Below, one piece after another: positions 25,220 to 34,093 of a DNA stretch of 64,000 nt. The stretch is taken from NCBI RefSeq assembly GCF_036188265.1, contig NZ_CP108093.1, positions 248,001-312,000 of the forward strand. Reading direction: 5' to 3'. How positions within the stretch are numbered: the first letter of the stretch is position 1; the number at the start of each line of letters is the position of its first letter. This DNA comes from Streptomyces sp. NBC_00247 (GTDB taxonomy: Bacteria > Actinomycetota > Actinomycetes > Streptomycetales > Streptomycetaceae). Both the position numbers and the translations under genes were made by a program. The notes below the pieces were generated by a model, which saw only the letters and a list, made by a program, of their open reading frames with translations, did not search any database and was not told where the DNA came from.

Positions 25220-26613
25220 GCGCCCTCACCGGGTCCCGTCGCCGCTGGGTCCCGTCCGTGGCCGTACCCGCCGCGCTCCTCCTCGCCGCGGGGGCCTCCC
25301 TGGTCTCGCTGCCCGCCCCCGCGCAGGCGGCGGTGACCGCGACCGGCGCGATCACCGGCATCGGCGGCAAGTGCGTCGACGTCGCCGCCGCTTCCTCGGC
25401 CAACGGCACCGCCGTCCAGCTCTACGACTGCAACGGCTCGCCCGCCCAGCAGTGGAGCGTCAACAGCGACGGCACCATCCGCGCTCTCGGCAAGTGCCTC
25501 GACGCCAAGGACGCCAAAACCGCCGACGGCACCCTGCTCCAACTCTGGGACTGCAACGGAACCGCCGCGCAGAAGTGGGCGACCCCCGCGGCCAAGGACA
25601 TCGTCGGCATCCAGTCGAACAAGTGCATGGACGCCACCGGTAACTCCTCCGCCAACGGCACCCGCCTCCAGCTCTGGACCTGCTCCGGCACCGCCAACCA
25701 GAAGTGGACGGTCCCCTCGGGCGGCGGCACGCCGGCCCCCGGCGGGACCATGGCCGTGGCCCCGTACCTCTACAACGGGTGGGGCAGTCCGCCGAATCCG
25801 ACGACCGTGATGAACGCGACCGGGGTGAAGTGGTTCACGCTGGCGTTCGTCCTGAGCAACGGCTACTGCAACCCGCAGTGGGACGGCTCGCGGGCGCTGG
25901 CCGGCGGGGTCGACCAGCAGACGATCAACACCGTGCGCGGGGCGGGCGGCGACGTCATACCGTCGTTCGGCGGCTGGAGCGGCAACAAGCTGGAGACTTC
26001 CTGCTCCAGCGCGGGTGAGCTGGCCGCCGCGTACCAGAAGGTCATCGACGCGTACGGCCTCAAGGCGATCGACATCGACATCGAGGCGGACGCCTACAGC
26101 AACGCCACCGTGCAGCAGCGCACGGTGGACGCGCTGAAGACCGTCAGGGCCAACAACCCGGGCATCAAGGTGTACGTGACCTTCGGCACGGGCCAGAGCG
26201 GTCCGGACAGCTCCCTGATCAACCGGGCCGCCTCCTCGGGGCTGACCGTCGACAGCTGGACGATCATGCCGTTCGACTTCGGCGGCGCCGGCCAGAACAT
26301 GGGCAATCTCACCAAGCAGGCCGCCGAGGGCCTGAAGAACGCGGTGAAGAGCGCCTACGGGTACACCGACGACCAGACGTACCGGTCGATCGGCATCTCG
26401 TCCATGAACGGTCTCACCGACGACAACGAGACGGTGACGGTGGACGACTTCCGCACCATCCTCGCCTACGCCCAGCAGCACCACCTGGCGCGGCTGACCT
26501 TCTGGTCGGTCAACCGTGACCGGCCGTGCACCGGGGGCGGCGCGGACACCTGCTCGGACGTCAGCCAGCAGGCATGGGACTACACCCGCGTGTTCGCGCA
26601 GTACACGGGGTGA
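25216..26613 (+). CDS. Secreted GH18 chitinase with N-terminal ricin-type lectin
   Basis: 465 residues. Signal peptide (VAVPAALLLAAGASLVSLPAPAQA), ricin-B domain (about 45-165), short GGGTPAPGG linker, then a GH18 barrel from about 175. The catalytic motif reads KAIDIDIEA; the DxDxE core is intact with Glu290 as acid/base, but the first Asp of the classical DxxDxDxE is Lys. Chitin or a related GlcNAc polymer is the likely substrate. GTG start overlaps the GH16 stop (GTGA), so both enzymes are co-expressed and carry nearly identical lectin domains. Confidence 0.88.
   Translation: MSALTGSRRRWVPSVAVPAALLLAAGASLVSLPAPAQAAVTATGAITGIGGKCVDVAAASSANGTAVQLYDCNGSPAQQWSVNSDGTIRALGKCLDAKDAKTADGTLLQLWDCNGTAAQKWATPAAKDIVGIQSNKCMDATGNSSANGTRLQLWTCSGTANQKWTVPSGGGTPAPGGTMAVAPYLYNGWGSPPNPTTVMNATGVKWFTLAFVLSNGYCNPQWDGSRALAGGVDQQTINTVRGAGGDVIPSFGGWSGNKLETSCSSAGELAAAYQKVIDAYGLKAIDIDIEADAYSNATVQQRTVDALKTVRANNPGIKVYVTFGTGQSGPDSSLINRAASSGLTVDSWTIMPFDFGGAGQNMGNLTKQAAEGLKNAVKSAYGYTDDQTYRSIGISSMNGLTDDNETVTVDDFRTILAYAQQHHLARLTFWSVNRDRPCTGGGADTCSDVSQQAWDYTRVFAQYTG
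25351..25712 (+). repeat. Ricin-domain direct repeat, copy 2 (in GH18 gene)
   Basis: Partner of 24845-25206; same length and no indels. Recent duplication or gene conversion is the simplest reading. Confidence 0.9.
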
Positions 26614-26619
26614 ACCACC

Positions 26620-26657
26620 GCGTGGTGGCCGGAGCTGTCATGGCCCGGCCACCGCGC
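26620..26657 (+). terminator. Hairpin after GH18
   Basis: 13-bp arms GCGTGGTGGCCGG / CCGGCCACCGCGC (one G-T pair) around 12 nt, 6 nt after the stop. Confidence 0.65.
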
Positions 26658-26814
26658 TCCGGTGCGCGGGCGCGGACGGGGCCACGGCGGGGAGACCCGG
26701 GCGGAGCGCCGGCGGCGGGACTGATGGAATACCGGCAGGAACGGCCCGCTCCGGATCGCGGACGGCCCGCCCCGGTATCGCACAGCCCCGCCCAGCACCG
26801 GAGAGAGCACGCGC

Positions 26815-28029
26815 ATGAAGATCGTCGACGCGAAGTTGATCGTCACCAGTCCCGGACGCAACTTCGTCACGCTGAAGCTGACGACCGACGAAGGGCTCAC
26901 CGGACTCGGCGACGCCACCCTCAACGGCAGGGAACTCGCCGTCGTCAGTTACCTCGACGACCATGTCCTGCCCCTGCTCATCGGGCTCGACCCGCACCGC
27001 GTCGAGGACACCTGGCAGTACCTGTACCGGGGCGCCTACTGGCGGCGCGGGCCGGTCACGATGGCCGCGATAGCCGCCGTGGACGTGGCGCTCTGGGACA
27101 TCAAGGCCAAGGCCGCGGGTCTCCCGCTCTACCAGCTCCTCGGCGGAGCGAGTCGCGACCGGGTCCGCACCTACGGCCACGCCAACGGCGCCGGCATCCC
27201 GGAACTGCTCGACTCCGTCCGAGCCCGTCTCGCCGAGGGATACCGGGCCGTCCGCATCCAGACCGGCGTGCCGGGCCTGAAGGCGGTCTACGGGGTGCAC
27301 ACCACCGACGAGAGCGGCGCCGCCGTGCTCCATCAGCGGGCCAGGCCGCTGGTGGAGGACTGGGACACCGACGCCTACCTGCGGCACGTCCCGGCCGTCT
27401 TCGAGGCGGTACGTACGGAGTTCGGCGCCGAACTGCCGCTGCTCCACGACGCCCACCACCGGCTCACCCCGATCCAGGCGGCGCGGCTCGGCAAGGACCT
27501 GGAGCCGTACCGCCCGTTCTGGCTGGAGGACTGCACGCCCGCGGAGAACCAGGACGCGTTCCGCCTGATCCGCCACCACACGACCACCCCGCTCGCGGTG
27601 GGCGAGGTCTTCAACACCGTCCACGACTACCAGGCCCTGATCACCGAGCGGCTGATCGACTACGCGCGCTCGGCCGTCACCCACTTCGGCGGGGTCACCC
27701 CCCTGCGCAAGCTCTTCGACTTCGCCGCTCAGTACCAGGTCAAGGCCGCGACGCACGGGCCGGAGGACATCTCCCCGGTGGGTATGGCGGCGGCGGTCCA
27801 CCTGGACCTCGCCGTGCACAACTTCGGCATCCAGGAGTACTCGGGCCACTCCGCGCTCACCGGGGAGGTGTTCCGGCACGCCTACACGTTCACCGACGGG
27901 CACCTCCACCCGGGCGAGGCCCCCGGCATCGGCGTGGAGCTCGACGAGGAGCTGGCCGCCGCGCACCCGTACGAGCCCGCCTATCTGCCGGTCAACCGCC
28001 TCCAGGACGGCACCGTCCACGACTGGTGA
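26815..28029 (+). CDS. manD: D-mannonate dehydratase-like enolase-superfamily enzyme (ManD)
   Basis: 404 residues, full ManD length. N-terminal capping domain starts at [18 protein letters not shown]; barrel motifs include [32 protein letters not shown] and SAVTHFGG, then [19 protein letters not shown]. These are the ManD metal ligands (Asp, Glu, Glu) and specificity loop. Known members convert D-mannonate to 2-keto-3-deoxygluconate or act weakly on D-gluconate; many have no good activity. No signal peptide. It sits alone between hydrolase genes, with hairpins on both sides; substrate here is not proven. Confidence 0.87.
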   Translation: MKIVDAKLIVTSPGRNFVTLKLTTDEGLTGLGDATLNGRELAVVSYLDDHVLPLLIGLDPHRVEDTWQYLYRGAYWRRGPVTMAAIAAVDVALWDIKAKAAGLPLYQLLGGASRDRVRTYGHANGAGIPELLDSVRARLAEGYRAVRIQTGVPGLKAVYGVHTTDESGAAVLHQRARPLVEDWDTDAYLRHVPAVFEAVRTEFGAELPLLHDAHHRLTPIQAARLGKDLEPYRPFWLEDCTPAENQDAFRLIRHHTTTPLAVGEVFNTVHDYQALITERLIDYARSAVTHFGGVTPLRKLFDFAAQYQVKAATHGPEDISPVGMAAAVHLDLAVHNFGIQEYSGHSALTGEVFRHAYTFTDGHLHPGEAPGIGVELDEELAAAHPYEPAYLPVNRLQDGTVHDW

Positions 28030-28076
28030 GACCTGGGGGCCGGCCTGCCCCCTCACCCTCCTGCCCTCCCGCCGAT

Positions 28077-28116
28077 GCCCCGGACCGCCGCGTTCCCCCA
28101 CGCCGCGGTCCGGGGC
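28077..28116 (+). terminator. Hairpin after manD
   Basis: 12-bp arms GCCCCGGACCGC / GCGGTCCGGGGC, loop 16 nt. Confidence 0.7.
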
Positions 28117-28142
28117 GTCGGCGTTTCCACGCTCGGCCTGCC

Positions 28143-28188
28143 TTGCGCAAAAACGCAACCGGCTTCCATCGCTTGCGGCGAACTTGCA
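28143..28188 (+). promoter_or_regulatory. TTGCG/TTGCA repeat cluster upstream of the large GH87 gene
   Basis: TTGCG/CGCAA inverted arms at 28143-28158, then TTGCGG and TTGCA about a helical turn apart (28173-28188). Repeats of this TTGCA type are what I recall for Streptomyces MalR/Reg1-regulated alpha-glucan genes. The MalR-like gene at 32821 has a matching cluster in its own promoter. The cluster is 235 bp before the GH87 ATG in a 393-bp gap; the rest of the gap shows nothing clear. Confidence 0.45.
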
Positions 28189-28422
28189 TTTCCTGACAGC
28201 ACAGACGAAAGCCCCTGATCGCGGCGGGTGTTGACCAATCAAGCCGATCCGACGCGGCAATTGGTACGTGCGGGACCGGTAGACGAGCCTCCAGATATCT
28301 GCAACCCTCTGACCGCTCCTCGCAAAAGATGTAGTGCATGACGCATAAATCCAATCCTCCCTGCACATCGACTGAGCCGCGCCTCGCCTCCGTCAGGGGC
28401 GAGGCCGAGGGATCGGGGATCC

Positions 28423-31400
28423 ATGAGAGCGAAACGCTGGAGAGCGCGCGGTCTGTCCGCAGTGGTCGTCACCAGCCTGCTGACCGTCGGCGGACCCGCG
28501 CTGACCGCCACGGCGGCCTCGGGGCCGAACGCGGCCTCGGGCCTGCCGGCCAAGGCGAGCAGCGCGCAGGCGAAGAACACCGCCGCCGGCATCACCGACG
28601 GCGACCAGGGCACCTACTGGCAGAGCGCGAAAGGTGACGGACCCCAGTGGGTGCAGACCGACCTGGGGTCCACCGTCCGGACGGACGGAGTCGTACTGAA
28701 ACTCCCGGCCGGGTGGGCGAGCCGCACCCAGACACTCGCCGTCCAGGGCAGCACCGACGGCACGGCCTTCGCCACGCTGAAGAGCTCGGCGACCTACACC
28801 TTCAGTCCGGGGCAGGCCAACGCGGTCACCGTGAACTACCCGGCCACCAAGGCGCGTTACGTACGTATCGCGGTCACGGACAACTCCGTCGCGGATGCCG
28901 CCCAGCTCTCCGAGCTGGAGGTGAAGCTCGCAGCCGCGTCCTCGGTGAACCTCGCGAGCGGGCGCACCATGTCGGAGAGCAGTCACACCGACGTCTATCC
29001 GGCGTCCAACGCCAACGACGGCAACAAGTCGTCCTACTGGGAGAGCGGCAACAACGCGTTCCCGCAGTGGATCCAGGCGGACCTCGGTTCCGCCGTACGG
29101 GTCGACCGGGTGGTCCTGAAGCTGCCGGACAGCTGGGGGCCGCGCAGTCAGACGCTGAAGATCCAGGGAAGCACGAACAATTCGGCCTTCACGGACCTCA
29201 CCGCCTCGCAGGCGTACACCTTCGACAGCGCGGGGGGTCAGACGGTCACCCTCTCGTTCGACGCCACCACCACGCGTTACGTGCGTGCCCTGTTCACCGC
29301 GAACAGCGTGCAACCGGGTGCCCAGGTGTCGGAGTTCGAGGTCTACGGCCCCGAGACGGGTGACACCCAGGCTCCGTCCGCGCCGTCCGGCCTCGCCTTC
29401 ACCGAGCCCGCGAGCGGTCAGATCAAGCTGACCTGGAACGCCTCCACCGACAACACCGCCGTCACCGGCTACGACATCTACGCCAACAACACCCTGCTGA
29501 GCAGTGTGGCGGGCGGGGTGACCACGTTCACCGACAACCGGCCCGCGAACCAGACCGTCTCGTACTACGTACGGGCCAAGGACGCGGCCGGCAACCAGTC
29601 GGGCAACAGCAACACCGTCACCCGCCAGGCGAGTACCGGGGACACCACGGCGCCGACCGCCCCCTCCGGGCTGGCGCTGACCGAGCCGGCGAGCGGGCAG
29701 ATCAAGCTGACCTGGAACGCCTCCACCGACAACACCGCCGTCACCGGCTACGACATCTACGCCAACAACGCCCTGCGGGGCAGCGTCGGCGGCTCGGTGA
29801 CGACGTACACCGACGCGCAGCCCGCCTCGGCCACGGTCGCCTACGTGGTCCGGGCCAAGGACGCGGCCGGCAACCAGTCGTCGGCGAGCAACTCCGTGAC
29901 CCGCAATGGTTCGGGCACCATCGGCTCCAACCTCGCGGTGTCCAAGCCGATCACCGCTTCGTCGTACGTGCACACCTACGTCGCGGCGAACGCCAACGAC
30001 AACAACGTGACGACCTACTGGGAAGGCGCCGGGGGCAGCTACCCCAACACCCTGACCGTACAGCTGGGTTCCAACGCCGACCTGAGCTCCCTGGTGCTGA
30101 AGCTCAACCCGGACAGCGCCTGGGCGGCCCGGACGCAGACCTTCGAGGTGCTCGGGCGGGAGCAGAGCGCGAGCTCCTTCACCAGCCTGGCGGCTGCGAG
30201 GAGTTACTCCTTCGACCCGGCGAGCGGGAACACCGTCACCGTGCCCGTATCCGGCCGCGTCGCCGACGTACAGCTGAAGTTCACGGCCAACTCCGGCTCC
30301 TCGGCCGGGCAGGTCGCTGAGTTCCAGGTGATCGGAGTACCGGCTCCGAATCCGGATCTCGAAGTCACCGGTGTGACGTCCACGCCCTCCGCCCCGGTGG
30401 AGTCGGACACCATCAGCCTCGGCGCCACGGTGCGCAACAGCGGCGCGGTCGCGTCGCCCGCCACCAAGGTGGACCTGCTGCTCGGCGGTTCCAAGGTCGC
30501 CACCGCATCGGTCGGCGCTCTCGCGGCCGGGGCGTCGACCACGGTCAGCGCCTCCATCGGCACGCGTGAGGCGGGGAGTTACCCGCTGGGCGCGGTGGTG
30601 GACCCGGCGGGCCAGGTGATCGAGCAGAACGAGTCCAACAACGCCTACAACCGCACCGATCCCCTCGTGGTGAAGCCGGTCTCCAGCTCCGACCTGGTCG
30701 CCTCGGTGAACACCTCGCCCTCCAGCCCCTCGGCCGGTGACGCGGTGACCTTCGACGTGGCGATCAAGAACCAGGGTTCGATCGCTTCGGCGAGCGGGAG
30801 CCACGGGGTGACCCTCGCGGTGCTCGACGCGAACAACGCGACCGTGAAGACCCTGACGGGCGCGTTCTCCGGGACCATCGCGGCCGGAGCGACCGCGGCC
30901 TCGGTGAAGCTCGGTCCGTGGACGGCGGCCAACGGCTCGTACACCGTGAAGGTGACGCTCGCCGACGACGCCAACGAGCTGCCGGTGAAGCGGACGAACA
31001 ACGTCTCCACCCAGTCGCTGTTCGTCGGCCGCGGCGCTGCCATGCCGTACGACACGTACGAGGCGGAGGACGCCACGACCGGGGGCGGGGCGCAGGTGGT
31101 CGGCCCCAACCGCACGGTGGGCGACATCGCCGGTGAGGCCTCCGGCCGCAAGGCCGTGAACCTCGACGCGACCGGTGAGTACGTCGAGTTCACCACCCGG
31201 GCCGCCACCAACACGCTGGTGACCCGGTTCTCCATCCCGGACGCCCCGGGCGGCGGGGGCATCGACTCCACGATCGACGTCTACGTCGACGGGGTCCTGA
31301 AGAAGGCGCTCCCGCTGACCTCCCGGTACGCGTGGCTGTACGGCGCGGAGGCCGGCCCCGGCAACTCCCCCTCGGCGGGCGCGCCCCGGCACATCTACGA

Positions 31401-32709
31401 CGAGGCGCACCTCCTGCTCGGCGAGACCGTGCCGGCCGGAGCCAAGATCCGGCTGCAGAAGGACGCCGCGAACACCTCCACGTACGCGATCGACTTCGTG
31501 AGCCTGGAGCAGGCGACGGTCGTGGCCAACCCGGACCCGGCGGCGTACGCGGTACCGGCCGGATTCACCCACCAGGACGTCCAGAACGCCCTGGACCGGG
31601 TGCGGATGGACACCACGGGCAAGCTGGTCGGCGTCTACCTGCCGACGGGCGACTACCAGACCTCGTCCAAGTTCCAGGTGTACGGGAAGGCGGTGAAGGT
31701 CGTCGGTGCCGGTCCCTGGTTCGCGAGGTTCCAGGCGCCGGCCGGGCAGGAGAACACGGACATCGGGTTCCGTGCCGACGCGACCGCGAACGGCTCGTCG
31801 TTCTCGGGCTTCGGCTACTTCGGCAACTACACCTCCCGGATCGACGGTCCGGGCAAGGTGTTCGACTTCGCGGGCGTCTCGGACATCGTGATCGACAACG
31901 TCTGGGTCGAGCACATGGTGTGCCTGTACTGGGGTGCGAACACGGACCGGATGACCATCAAGAACTCCCGCATCCGGGACACGTTCGCCGACGGCATCAA
32001 CATGACCAACGGTTCGACGGACAACCTGGTGTCCAACAACGAGGCCCGGGCGACCGGTGACGACAGCTTCGCGCTCTTCTCGGCGATCGACGCCGGCGGC
32101 GCGGACATGAAGAACAACGTCTTCGAGAACCTGACGTCGATCCTCACCTGGCGGGCGGCGGGCATCGCCGTGTACGGCGGTTACGACAACACCTTCCGCA
32201 ACCTGCGGGTCGCCGACACCCTCGTCTACGCGGGAATCACCATCTCCTCGCTGGACTTCGGGTATCCGATGAACGGCTTCGGCACCGGGCCCACCGCCCT
32301 GGAGAACATCTCCCTGGTACGGACCGGCGGCCACTTCTGGGGGTCGCAGACCTTCCCGGCCATCTGGGTGTTCTCCGCCTCGAAGGTGTTCCAGGGCATC
32401 AGGGTCAGCCACGTGGACATCGTGGACCCGACCTACAGCGGGGTGATGTTCCAGACCAACTACGTGGGCGGACAGCCCCAGTTCCCGATCAAGGACACGA
32501 TCTTCACGGACGTCTCGATCTCGGGCGCCCGTAAGAGCGGCGACGCCTTCGACGCGAAGTCCGGCTTCGGTCTCTGGGCGAACGAGCTGCCGGAGTCGGG
32601 CCAGGGACCCGCGGTCGGTGAGGTCACCTTCAACGGCCTGCGGCTCTCCGGCAACGCGGTGGACATCCGGAACACCACCTCCACCTTCAAGATCAACGTC
32701 AACCCGTAA
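28423..32709 (+). CDS. Large secreted multidomain GH87 alpha-1,3-glucanase/mycodextranase
   Basis: 1,428 residues. Signal peptide (1-32), two F5/8-type C (discoidin) domains (about 30-170, 175-307), two FN3 domains (316-402, 410-492), a third discoidin (500-640), two CARDB-like domains (645-865), a CBM6/35-like domain starting YDTYEAEDA (875-1033), then a right-handed beta-helix catalytic domain (1040-1428) with the acidic motif ATGDDSFALFS. This architecture is typical of GH87 enzymes that cut alpha-1,3-glucan in fungal walls and dental mutan. The many binding domains suggest attack on insoluble glucan. Other beta-helix families (polysaccharide lyases, GH28) are less likely. Confidence 0.85.
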   Translation: MRAKRWRARGLSAVVVTSLLTVGGPALTATAASGPNAASGLPAKASSAQAKNTAAGITDGDQGTYWQSAKGDGPQWVQTDLGSTVRTDGVVLKLPAGWASRTQTLAVQGSTDGTAFATLKSSATYTFSPGQANAVTVNYPATKARYVRIAVTDNSVADAAQLSELEVKLAAASSVNLASGRTMSESSHTDVYPASNANDGNKSSYWESGNNAFPQWIQADLGSAVRVDRVVLKLPDSWGPRSQTLKIQGSTNNSAFTDLTASQAYTFDSAGGQTVTLSFDATTTRYVRALFTANSVQPGAQVSEFEVYGPETGDTQAPSAPSGLAFTEPASGQIKLTWNASTDNTAVTGYDIYANNTLLSSVAGGVTTFTDNRPANQTVSYYVRAKDAAGNQSGNSNTVTRQASTGDTTAPTAPSGLALTEPASGQIKLTWNASTDNTAVTGYDIYANNALRGSVGGSVTTYTDAQPASATVAYVVRAKDAAGNQSSASNSVTRNGSGTIGSNLAVSKPITASSYVHTYVAANANDNNVTTYWEGAGGSYPNTLTVQLGSNADLSSLVLKLNPDSAWAARTQTFEVLGREQSASSFTSLAAARSYSFDPASGNTVTVPVSGRVADVQLKFTANSGSSAGQVAEFQVIGVPAPNPDLEVTGVTSTPSAPVESDTISLGATVRNSGAVASPATKVDLLLGGSKVATASVGALAAGASTTVSASIGTREAGSYPLGAVVDPAGQVIEQNESNNAYNRTDPLVVKPVSSSDLVASVNTSPSSPSAGDAVTFDVAIKNQGSIASASGSHGVTLAVLDANNATVKTLTGAFSGTIAAGATAASVKLGPWTAANGSYTVKVTLADDANELPVKRTNNVSTQSLFVGRGAAMPYDTYEAEDATTGGGAQVVGPNRTVGDIAGEASGRKAVNLDATGEYVEFTTRAATNTLVTRFSIPDAPGGGGIDSTIDVYVDGVLKKALPLTSRYAWLYGAEAGPGNSPSAGAPRHIYDEAHLLLGETVPAGAKIRLQKDAANTSTYAIDFVSLEQATVVANPDPAAYAVPAGFTHQDVQNALDRVRMDTTGKLVGVYLPTGDYQTSSKFQVYGKAVKVVGAGPWFARFQAPAGQENTDIGFRADATANGSSFSGFGYFGNYTSRIDGPGKVFDFAGVSDIVIDNVWVEHMVCLYWGANTDRMTIKNSRIRDTFADGINMTNGSTDNLVSNNEARATGDDSFALFSAIDAGGADMKNNVFENLTSILTWRAAGIAVYGGYDNTFRNLRVADTLVYAGITISSLDFGYPMNGFGTGPTALENISLVRTGGHFWGSQTFPAIWVFSASKVFQGIRVSHVDIVDPTYSGVMFQTNYVGGQPQFPIKDTIFTDVSISGARKSGDAFDAKSGFGLWANELPESGQGPAVGEVTFNGLRLSGNAVDIRNTTSTFKINVNP
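29401..29490 (+). repeat. FN3-encoding direct repeat, copy 1
   Basis: 90 bp almost identical to 29680-29769, encoding TEPASGQIKLTWNASTDNTA of the first FN3 domain. Confidence 0.9.
29680..29769 (+). repeat. FN3-encoding direct repeat, copy 2
   Basis: Second copy, 279 bp downstream of the first, in the second FN3 domain. Only about two silent differences, so a recent tandem domain duplication. Confidence 0.9.
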
Positions 32710-32782
32710 GGAGCGGATCGACAGGATGTACGGGCCGTCGTGGCGGGGTCGACCTACCGCCGCGACGGCCCGCCGGGTCTTC

Positions 32783-32818
32783 CGCAAACCGCTTGCACGG
32801 ATTGCGTTAGTCTTGCGG
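32783..32818 (+). promoter_or_regulatory. TTGC-repeat operator/promoter of the MalR-like gene
   Basis: CGCAA, TTGCA, TTGCG and TTGCGG elements are packed into 36 bp directly before the ATG at 32821. TTGCAC at 32793 and TTAGTC at 32807 could serve as -35 and -10, making the transcript short-leadered or leaderless. The block GCGTTAG-3 nt-TTGCG recurs at 33989-34003. Confidence 0.5.
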
Positions 32819-32820
32819 TC

Positions 32821-33828
32821 ATGACGCGAAGACTTGCTCAAGTGGCAAAGAAGGTGGGTGTCAGCGAGGCCACGGTCAGCCGGGTCCTCAACGGCAAGCC
32901 CGGAGTCTCCCAGGCGACCCGGCAGTCGGTGCTCACCGCGCTGGACGTGCTCGGCTACGAACGGCCGAGCCAGCTGAGGGGCGAACGGGCGCGGCTGGTG
33001 GGGCTGGTCCTGCCCGAGCTCCAGAATCCGATCTTCCCGGCCTTCGCGGAGGTGATCGGCGGCGCGCTCGCGCAGCAGGGCCTCACACCGGTGCTCTGCA
33101 CCCAGACCAAGGGCGGCGTCTCGGAGGCGGACTACGTGGACCTGCTGCTCCAGCAGCAGGTCTCCGGGGTCGTCTTCGCCGGCGGGCTCTTCGCCCAGGC
33201 GGACGCGGAGCACGCGCATTACCGGCGGCTCGCGGAGCGCAGGATTCCTGTGGTCCTCATCAACGCCCCCATAGAGAACGTCGACTTCCCCTGCATCTCG
33301 TGCGACGACGGTGTCGCCGTCGAGCAGGCATGGCGCCATCTCACCTCACTGGGCCACGAGAAGATCGGCCTGGTGCTGGGCCCGGCCGACCACATCCCCT
33401 CCCGGCGCAAGCTGGCGGCGGCCAGGACGGTCGCGACGGCCCACGGGCGGGAGCTGACCGCGGAGTTCGTCGAGCGGACCATGTTCTCCCTGGAAGGCGG
33501 CCAGGCGGCCGCCTCGCGGCTGCTGGACCGGGGCGCCACCGGCATCATCTGCGCGAGCGACCCGCTGGCCCTCGGCGCGGTGCGGGCGGCCCGCCGGCGC
33601 GGGATCTCCGTGCCGGACGGGGTGTCGGTGGTCGGTTACGACGACTCCGCGTTCATGAACTGCACGGAGCCGCCGCTGACCACCGTGCGCCAGCCCATCG
33701 AGGCGATGGGCCGCGCGGTCGTCGAGCTGCTCTGCGCCCAGATCCAGGGCGGCGAGGTACACCACGGCGAACTGCTCTTCGAACCCGAGCTGGTGGTGCG
33801 CGGGTCGACGGCCCAGGCACCGCGGTAG
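32821..33828 (+). CDS. LacI-family regulator, MalR/Reg1-like
   Basis: 335 residues. LacI headpiece RLAQVAKKVGVSEATVSRVLNGKPGVS with hinge-helix region, then a periplasmic-binding-protein effector domain (VGLVLPELQNPIFPAF, ASDPLALGAVRAARRRG, SVVGYDDSAFMNCTEPPLTTVRQP). It resembles the Streptomyces maltose regulator MalR/Reg1 more than CebR. It lies between the GH87 gene and an ABC sugar importer and is followed by a 21-bp-stem terminator. Likely senses an alpha-linked glucan fragment and represses itself and neighbours; the inducer is unknown. Confidence 0.88.
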   Translation: MTRRLAQVAKKVGVSEATVSRVLNGKPGVSQATRQSVLTALDVLGYERPSQLRGERARLVGLVLPELQNPIFPAFAEVIGGALAQQGLTPVLCTQTKGGVSEADYVDLLLQQQVSGVVFAGGLFAQADAEHAHYRRLAERRIPVVLINAPIENVDFPCISCDDGVAVEQAWRHLTSLGHEKIGLVLGPADHIPSRRKLAAARTVATAHGRELTAEFVERTMFSLEGGQAAASRLLDRGATGIICASDPLALGAVRAARRRGISVPDGVSVVGYDDSAFMNCTEPPLTTVRQPIEAMGRAVVELLCAQIQGGEVHHGELLFEPELVVRGSTAQAPR

Positions 33829-33842
33829 TCCGCCGCACTCCG

Positions 33843-33890
33843 ACGCCGCGCGGTGCCCGCCCCCTCCCCGGGGCGGGCACCGCGCGGCGT
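33843..33890 (+). terminator. Terminator of the MalR-like gene
   Basis: Perfect 21-bp arms beginning ACGCCGCGCGGTGCC around a 6-nt loop, followed by TTT. Confidence 0.9.
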
Positions 33891-33988
33891 TTTGCGTCGC
33901 GGGCAGTCGGTGTGCGGCGTCCGCAGGTCGGGCGACCTCTCGCTCCGCCCACCGGCATTCATTCATCTGTCAAACAATTACGGAATCG

Positions 33989-34003
33989 GCGTTAGATATT
34001 GCG
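33989..34003 (+). promoter_or_regulatory. GCGTTAG-N3-TTGCG box upstream of the sugar-binding lipoprotein
   Basis: Matches the block at 32804-32817 in the regulator's own promoter, each preceded by ACGGA. TTAGATAT also resembles a -10. It is about 90 bp before the ABC substrate-binding-protein ATG and is a candidate site for the adjacent LacI regulator. Confidence 0.45.
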
Positions 34004-34093
34004 TCCTTCTGTTCCCGGTGGTTGAGTGTGCGGCGCCCCACAACGCATCGGCGGTGGGGCGTCGTCCACGCACATGCCCGAGGGGGACCACCC

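Noticed and set aside
28393..33339. 1,648-codon open frame on the minus strand across the GH87 and LacI genes
   Set aside because: It is antisense to two clear genes, is Val/Gly/Arg/His-rich low-complexity protein, and has no domain. Such mirror frames are expected in very high-GC coding DNA.
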